64,000 nucleotides of DNA from Campylobacter novaezeelandiae (GTDB taxonomy: Bacteria; Campylobacterota; Campylobacteria; Campylobacterales; Campylobacteraceae): the NCBI RefSeq assembly GCF_004323845.1, contig NZ_QPGR01000002.1, positions 62,001 to 126,000 of the forward strand. Direction: 5' to 3'. The notes beneath the pieces were generated by a model, which did not search any database, was not told where the DNA came from, and worked only from the letters and a program-made list of their open reading frames with translations. Positions within the stretch are counted from its first letter, which is position 1. Every line of letters starts with the position of its first letter. Shown one piece after another: positions 57,488 to 64,000 of the stretch. Position numbers and translations under genes: made by a program.

Positions 57488-57874
57488 TCACTTTGGCACG
57501 ACCATATCACTACGACATTCTATGATAGTATGGACATTACCACGTGGGTTAAAATCCCCTACAACTTTAATCCATTTTGGTTTTAATTTATCTTTTAAAG
57601 TATTATAAATTTCGTTGATACTTGCTTCATGAGAAATATTTTTATACATAAAAGAATTAATATATAATTTTATAGCTTTAAGCTCAACTACTAATTTATC
57701 TGGGATATATTCAAAATAAATTGTCGCAAAATCAGGATATCCACTTCTAGGGCAACAGCACATAAATTCAGGCAAAGTAATCTTAATCACATAATCATTT
57801 TTAGCATCATTTGGCCAAAGCTCTAAGTGTTTATCTACATCAAATTCTTTAATCTCTTTTTCACCATATCTCAT
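57488..57874 (-). CDS. queF: NADPH-dependent 7-cyano-7-deazaguanine reductase QueF
   Basis: 128 residues, the short tunnelling-fold type. The catalytic Cys is C41 in EFMCCCPRSGYPDF, and the NADPH-binding motif is VELKAIKLYINSF. Reduces preQ0 to preQ1 for queuosine; queC for the preceding step is in the window at 39967. Its ATG overlaps the stop codon of the DUF262 gene by 4 nt (ATGA), so it is translationally coupled to it. Confidence 0.94.
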   Translation of the reverse strand: MRYGEKEIKEFDVDKHLELWPNDAKNDYVIKITLPEFMCCCPRSGYPDFATIYFEYIPDKLVVELKAIKLYINSFMYKNISHEASINEIYNTLKDKLKPKWIKVVGDFNPRGNVHTIIECRSDMVVPK

Positions 57875-59598
57875 TTAAACTCCTTTGTAAAAATATCAAT
57901 ATTCCAAATTTCAAAAAAATCTTTTATAAGCTCTTGTGTTCGATTTTTAATCTCTTCTTTATTCCAAACCTTTTTGGTAATTAATTCTTTATTTATTAAT
58001 AAATCAGCATTTTTGTTAATATAATTTTTTACTTTTTTATTTCCATTAAGTTTAATTTGCCAAGAATTATTTTTAATAGAAGTGTTAAGCTTACCTTTTA
58101 ATAAAGTCATATTTCCTATTTGATAAATAAGCTCATTAGCTTCATCCTCATTTTTTATAACATCATTCCAATGATCTTTCCATTTTTGTGGACATAAATG
58201 TTCTAAAGTATAAACAAATTGAAGTCCTGTTTTATCTTTATAGTCTTTATTCTTATACTCTCTAAAAAGTTCTATCCAAAAAAGAATAAATTTTGCATCT
58301 TTATTTTCAATATAATTTAGCCATTTCTCTAATTCCTTAGTAGAAATTTCTGAAAAATATTCTTTATAAATTTCATTTTGAAGTTTTTTAAAATATTGGT
58401 TAAAATCTATATTTTTTAGCTTGTTAATAATTCTCACAAAAAATTTATTATAGTCTTTTGTATTAAAATTACACATAATCAATATTTCTAATAAATATAA
58501 ACATTCTTTATAAATCTTATCTTCATTTTTTAATTTATATTTTAAAAATAATACTAAAGGCAAAATCGATGAATTAAAACCATAAAAACTTATAAGATGA
58601 AAAAATCTTTTTTCGTACTCTTCATAATAAAATATAGTTTCTTTATGAAGTTCTGGAAATTCCTTATATAAAGTTGCATATTGTGCTAAATCTTTTAAAA
58701 GTTCTATTATTTTATCTTCTTCAAAATTTTTTATATATTCCTTATATAAGGAACTCAACATACTTAAATTGTGTTTATTTACATCAAATATATTTTTTAT
58801 AATTGCAAAAGCTTGAAGTAAAATTTCACTTTGTGTTCTTTTTAATCTACCCGTTTCAATCTCTTTCATCCAAAAATTTTGTATTTTTTCATCTTTTTCA
58901 AAAATATCTTGCCAATATTTTTTATAATTTTCGCTAGCTTTATTTTCATCTGAAATTTTAATAAATCTATCAAATAAAGCATTTTTTACAATATCTGTAG
59001 CACTCAATCGTTCACCAGTTGAATTAATAGAATCAAATATTTTTTGCTCATCTTCATTAGCATTTAAACAAACAATAACCCATAATTTGCTATCTATAAT
59101 AAACTTTATAAATTCAAATATATCAATCTCTTGCTTTAAATTTTCTATCTCTTTTTTAAAATAATTAAAACAACCAAAAATTCCTTTTTCTGCCTTAGAA
59201 TCGTTTTTTTCATCTTTTAAAACTTTTTCATATTTTTCTTTATCCAATCTTGAGTGATTGATTTTTGGCTTATCATCAGTATATTTTTCAAATAAATAAT
59301 CTTTAAAATGCTGTTTTTTACTATTTTCTAAATAATCATACAAAACTTTAATTAAAATAGAGAAAGTAGTAAGTCTTTGTTGTCCATCGATAATTAATGA
59401 GTAATTTTCTGTTCCTTGATGTCTTTTTAAAATAATTGATCCTAAAAAATGTTCTTTTTTTTCAATAAAACTATTTTTTAAATCAAATAATAACTGCTCC
59501 CAGTGCTTTTCTTCCCATACATAAGCTCTTTGAAAAAAGGGAATAATAACTTTATTTTCATTTCTTATAAAATCAAAACTATTTTCCCTAGCTTCCAT
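57871..59598 (-). CDS. DUF262/DUF1524 protein (GmrSD-like predicted nuclease)
   Basis: 575 residues. N-terminal DUF262 (ParB-like/GmrS-type): IPFFQRAYVW from residue 19, IDGQQRLTT (70-78) and FDSINSTGERLSATD (188-202). C-terminal DUF1524 (GmrD-type HNH-like): LEHLCPQ (465-471, His467), then GNMTLLKGKLN (495-505), N510-N511, W513 and K516. Both parts are fused in one chain, as in GmrSD and related enzymes that cleave modified phage DNA, so a defence nuclease is the leading idea; target unknown. Not recalled beside queF in C. jejuni. Stop overlaps the queF start. Confidence 0.8.
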   Translation of the reverse strand: MEARENSFDFIRNENKVIIPFFQRAYVWEEKHWEQLLFDLKNSFIEKKEHFLGSIILKRHQGTENYSLIIDGQQRLTTFSILIKVLYDYLENSKKQHFKDYLFEKYTDDKPKINHSRLDKEKYEKVLKDEKNDSKAEKGIFGCFNYFKKEIENLKQEIDIFEFIKFIIDSKLWVIVCLNANEDEQKIFDSINSTGERLSATDIVKNALFDRFIKISDENKASENYKKYWQDIFEKDEKIQNFWMKEIETGRLKRTQSEILLQAFAIIKNIFDVNKHNLSMLSSLYKEYIKNFEEDKIIELLKDLAQYATLYKEFPELHKETIFYYEEYEKRFFHLISFYGFNSSILPLVLFLKYKLKNEDKIYKECLYLLEILIMCNFNTKDYNKFFVRIINKLKNIDFNQYFKKLQNEIYKEYFSEISTKELEKWLNYIENKDAKFILFWIELFREYKNKDYKDKTGLQFVYTLEHLCPQKWKDHWNDVIKNEDEANELIYQIGNMTLLKGKLNTSIKNNSWQIKLNGNKKVKNYINKNADLLINKELITKKVWNKEEIKNRTQELIKDFFEIWNIDIFTKEFK

Positions 59599-59633
59599 AA
59601 AATCTCCTTTAAATTTATAAAATTATACAAAAA

Positions 59634-60167
59634 CTAACTAAAAAATTTTAAAGCTTTTTGAAATTCTAATTCATAATTTTCTTTAAATTCTAAAAAATTG
59701 CATTGGTATTTTAAGCACTCTTTTTTTAAATTTAAATGATCTTTTATTAAATCATTTAAATTTAATTTTTCAGTGAACAGCCTCCTTTCTATCACATTTT
59801 GTTTTTCATAAATCAGCTCATAATTTTTCACTATATATTCTTTAGAAAAAAGCAAATTTAAATGTTTTATTTTATTTTTAAATTCTTTTATTAAAAGATC
59901 AATGTACTTAGGATAAAGATAAATTCCTTCCAAAATAAGATTTTGATCATTTTCTAAATGTGTTTGTAAAATACTTTTAACAATAGGATATAAAAATTTA
60001 GCGATTTTTATATCTTCATTTACTTCAAAAGGCCTAGAGTTAAGTCCTTTTAAAAGCCCCATTTTTAAATGATCTAAGCTTATATAAGGATAGTGATGAA
60101 TTTCTAATAATTTTTGTGCAAGTAGAGTTTTTCCTGTATGAGACTCTCCTGCTATTAAAAAGATCAT
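59634..60167 (-). CDS. small P-loop kinase-like protein
   Basis: 177 residues from ATG 60167, preceded by AAAGGCAATC; the frame extends 20 codons further up (to 60227) but without a site. Walker A is GESHTGKT (7-14) in LIAGESHTGKTLLAQKLLE, the usual start of AAA-33/zeta-toxin-like or nucleotide kinase folds; LILEGIYLYP fits a Walker B-like Asp/Glu strand. The remaining motifs are weak. Sits between gyrB and the DUF262 gene, same strand. Function unknown; not a clear toxin, since no antitoxin gene is beside it. Confidence 0.7.
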   Translation of the reverse strand: MIFLIAGESHTGKTLLAQKLLEIHHYPYISLDHLKMGLLKGLNSRPFEVNEDIKIAKFLYPIVKSILQTHLENDQNLILEGIYLYPKYIDLLIKEFKNKIKHLNLLFSKEYIVKNYELIYEKQNVIERRLFTEKLNLNDLIKDHLNLKKECLKYQCNFLEFKENYELEFQKALKFFS

Positions 60168-60257
60168 TAAATGATTGCCTTTTAAATTATAATTAGGAAA
60201 AACCTTTGGTAGAATTTTTCCTATCACTTTATATATTAATTTATATCAAATCAATTC

Positions 60258-62591
<2,334 letters not shown>

Positions 62592-62612
62592 CTAAATTTA
62601 TAATTTTTAAAT

Positions 62613-63680
62613 TTATAAAATCATAGGCATAATAACCATTTCAAGTTTTCCTGAGCTCACAACAAAAGCTAAATTTGGTTCATTAATACTAATTTTAAAT
62701 TCATTCTCTTCAATAGAAGATAGAAAGTCTAATAAATATTTAATTTTCACACTAAGAGCAAATTCTTCTTCTAAATTAAGTTCCATATCAAGTTCTGTTT
62801 TTGCTTCCATATTATCAAGACTGATTCCTTCAAATATGATTTTATTTCTTAAAAAATGGATCTTTAATTTTTCTGTTACTACACTGATTTTTTTTAGAGA
62901 ATCTATAAAATCTTCAGTTTGTAAAATGATTTCTTGTTTAAATTGTTTTGGCACAACTTTTTCATAATCTGGGAATTTATCATTAATGAGTTTTGTAAAA
63001 AATTCAAAATTATCATTCTTAGCTATAAGCATATTTTCATCATAAAATATTTCGATTTTTTCATAAAAAAGTTTTTGCATCTCAGTGATTGCTTTTTTAG
63101 GAATGCAAATATGAAATTCTTGATCGTTATTTTTTTCTAAAGTATAAATGGCTAATCTTCTTGTGTCTGTTCCTACAAAATTGATTTTTTCAGTTTTTAT
63201 ATCTAAAAAAGCACCATTTAAAGAATACTTTGGGTTATTTGTATCTATACTTGGGAGAATTTTTTTAAGAGATCTGCTCAAATCACTAGAATCAATATCG
63301 AATTTATTTTTACCTTCTGTTTGTGGAAAATTTGGAAAATCTTCATGGTTAAACATTGGTAATTTATATTTTGTGCTTTTTTGTCTTATAAATAAAAAAT
63401 TATCAATTGTTTCGAGTGTAACTTCCTCATTATTTAAATTTTTAATTACATCAACAATACTTTTTGCATTTGCTGTTGCAAATCCAGAAGATTCTATACG
63501 AATTTTTTTGATTTTATAATTTATTCCTATTTCAAAATCAGTTGCTTTGATTGTAAGTTTATCTTCATTAGCTTCAAAAAGCAAATGGGAGGTAATAGTA
63601 CTAGAATCTTTTTTTTCTACATAGGCATTACATAAAATAATAGCAGATTCTAAAGTATTTTTATTTATACTCAGTTTCAT
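62613..63680 (-). CDS. dnaN: DNA polymerase III sliding clamp (beta subunit)
   Basis: 355 residues, three clamp domains (about 1-115, 120-235, 236-355); ends with MVIMPMIL, the family C-terminal MP(V/M)(R/I)L motif. Slightly shorter than E. coli DnaN. ATG 63680 with AAAAGGAGAAAA upstream. Confidence 0.96.
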   Translation of the reverse strand: MKLSINKNTLESAIILCNAYVEKKDSSTITSHLLFEANEDKLTIKATDFEIGINYKIKKIRIESSGFATANAKSIVDVIKNLNNEEVTLETIDNFLFIRQKSTKYKLPMFNHEDFPNFPQTEGKNKFDIDSSDLSRSLKKILPSIDTNNPKYSLNGAFLDIKTEKINFVGTDTRRLAIYTLEKNNDQEFHICIPKKAITEMQKLFYEKIEIFYDENMLIAKNDNFEFFTKLINDKFPDYEKVVPKQFKQEIILQTEDFIDSLKKISVVTEKLKIHFLRNKIIFEGISLDNMEAKTELDMELNLEEEFALSVKIKYLLDFLSSIEENEFKISINEPNLAFVVSSGKLEMVIMPMIL

Positions 63681-63731
63681 TTTTTCTCCTTTTATAATTT
63701 AATTTCATAATAATAATAAGCATATTGAAAA

Positions 63732-63740
63732 TGTGAAAAA
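63732..63740 (-). promoter_or_regulatory. DnaA box candidate
   Basis: TGTGAAAAA on the plus strand, TTTTTCACA on the minus strand. It fits the TTWTNCACA-type consensus with one change. Confidence 0.6.
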
Positions 63741-63792
63741 GTATTTTAAAAATTTATTTTATCATAGTTTTTTCTTTTTTAATTTTTCATTT

Positions 63793-63801
63793 TTATTCAC
63801 A
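63793..63801 (+). promoter_or_regulatory. DnaA box candidate
   Basis: TTATTCACA, a perfect TTATNCACA box, 10 nt outside the dnaA stop codon. Confidence 0.7.
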
Positions 63802-63810
63802 TTTTTTCAC

Positions 63811-64000
63811 TTAACTTTGACTTTTTGTTAAAATTTTATTTTTAAGTTCTTCAATTTTATTTTTAAGTTCTAAATTTTCTAAAAAAAGCTCATTGATTTT
63901 TTTGATATTATGTGAAATTGCTGTGTGATCTTTCATTTCAAAAAACATTGCAAGTTGTGGCATAGACATAGTTGTAAGTTCTCTTGCTAGAAAAATTACA
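63811..64000 (-). CDS. dnaA: chromosomal replication initiator DnaA, C-terminal part only
   Basis: The last 63 codons are in the window. The DNA-binding domain IV helix-turn-helix is present (ARELTTMSMPQLAMFFEMKDHTAISHNIKKINEL), followed by a lysine/glutamate helix ending KILTKSQS. Gene order dnaA-dnaN-gyrB on the minus strand shows the replication origin end of the chromosome. The start is outside the window. Confidence 0.95.
   Translation of the reverse strand, partial: VIFLARELTTMSMPQLAMFFEMKDHTAISHNIKKINELFLENLELKNKIEELKNKILTKSQS

Larger units (their letters stand above)
63681..63810. other. probable chromosomal origin oriC between dnaA and dnaN
   Basis: The 130-nt spacer is very A/T-rich. 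DnaA-box candidates: TTATTCACA at 63793-63801, TTTTTCACA on the minus strand at 63732-63740, and a near match TTTTTCACT at 63804-63812. The C. jejuni origin is reported in this same dnaA-dnaN interval. Exact functional limits cannot be set by eye. Confidence 0.75.

Overview
The window is about 64 kb of a low-GC (roughly 28-30%) genome that is very probably a Campylobacter species close to the C. jejuni / C. lari / C. upsaliensis group. The evidence is the dense packing, the A/T-rich codon use, the homopolymeric G tracts, and a gene set matching C. jejuni blocks: docA-docB-dba-dsbI, desulforubrerythrin (rrc), the S10 ribosomal operon, fliK-flgD-flgE with an upstream partner gene, and folK-flhF-flhG-fliA-fliM-fliY. 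These blocks are joined in an order that, from memory, differs from C. jejuni NCTC 11168, so I do not name a species. Family assignments come from motif reading, not database searches.

Layout. 1-1.7 kb: a truncated SIMPL-domain gene, four tRNA genes (Ser, Cys, Leu, Gly) on the minus strand, and a periplasmic protein. 1.7-3 kb: two tandem hemerythrins behind an 11-G tract. 3.2-13.3 kb: a plus-strand housekeeping run (mutY, radical SAM, topA, a phase-variable DUF1796 gene, bioB, a KefB-like exchanger, cysQ, ribD, envelope proteins). 13.3-16.5 kb: a gene remnant, an unknown EF-hand-like protein, sppA and an aminofutalosine-deaminase-type hydrolase. 16.6-24.3 kb: a plus-strand operon from aroQ and folK through the flagellar regulators (flhF, flhG, fliA, fliM, fliY) to a LOG protein and mnmA. 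24.6-26.6 kb: tonB-exbD-exbB and a divergent PepSY-like protein. 26.7-30.3 kb: a dihaem cytochrome, a membrane protein and typA. 30.4-35.2 kb: a sigma-54 hook-assembly block (Cj0040-like gene, fliK, flgD, flgE). 35.2-37.9 kb: a FapA-like protein, a third hemerythrin behind a second 11-base tract, and the SRP RNA gene. 38-41 kb: a YagU-like membrane protein, an HD-domain protein and a queC-GNAT fusion. 41-47.3 kb: dsbI, dba, docB, docA, rrc, a ComEA-like protein and rnhB. 47.4-57.1 kb: the S10-spc ribosomal operon ending in secY, all on the minus strand. 57.5-64 kb: queF, a DUF262/DUF1524 protein, a P-loop kinase-like protein, gyrB, dnaN, the probable oriC and the 3' end of dnaA.

How the parts work together. 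The flagellar genes fall into two groups. The early/regulatory operon supplies the export GTPase, the number regulator, sigma-28 and the C-ring, and the hook operon is read from two near-consensus sigma-54 promoters. Several redox/oxygen-related proteins are present: three hemerythrins, a dihaem peroxidase, desulforubrerythrin and a cytochrome c. Two of the three hemerythrin genes lie directly behind 11-base homopolymer tracts, the usual Campylobacter switch of expression.

The least ordinary items are: (i) three hemerythrins sharing a C-terminal CxC...CxxC metal-knuckle domain, with two linked to mutable tracts; (ii) a QueC fused to a GNAT acetyltransferase domain; (iii) a DUF262/DUF1524 (GmrSD-like) predicted nuclease whose stop codon overlaps the queF start codon, next to a small P-loop protein, inserted beside gyrB; (iv) an in-frame G9 switch inside a DUF1796 gene; (v) hairpins overlapping stop codons at several convergent gene pairs.
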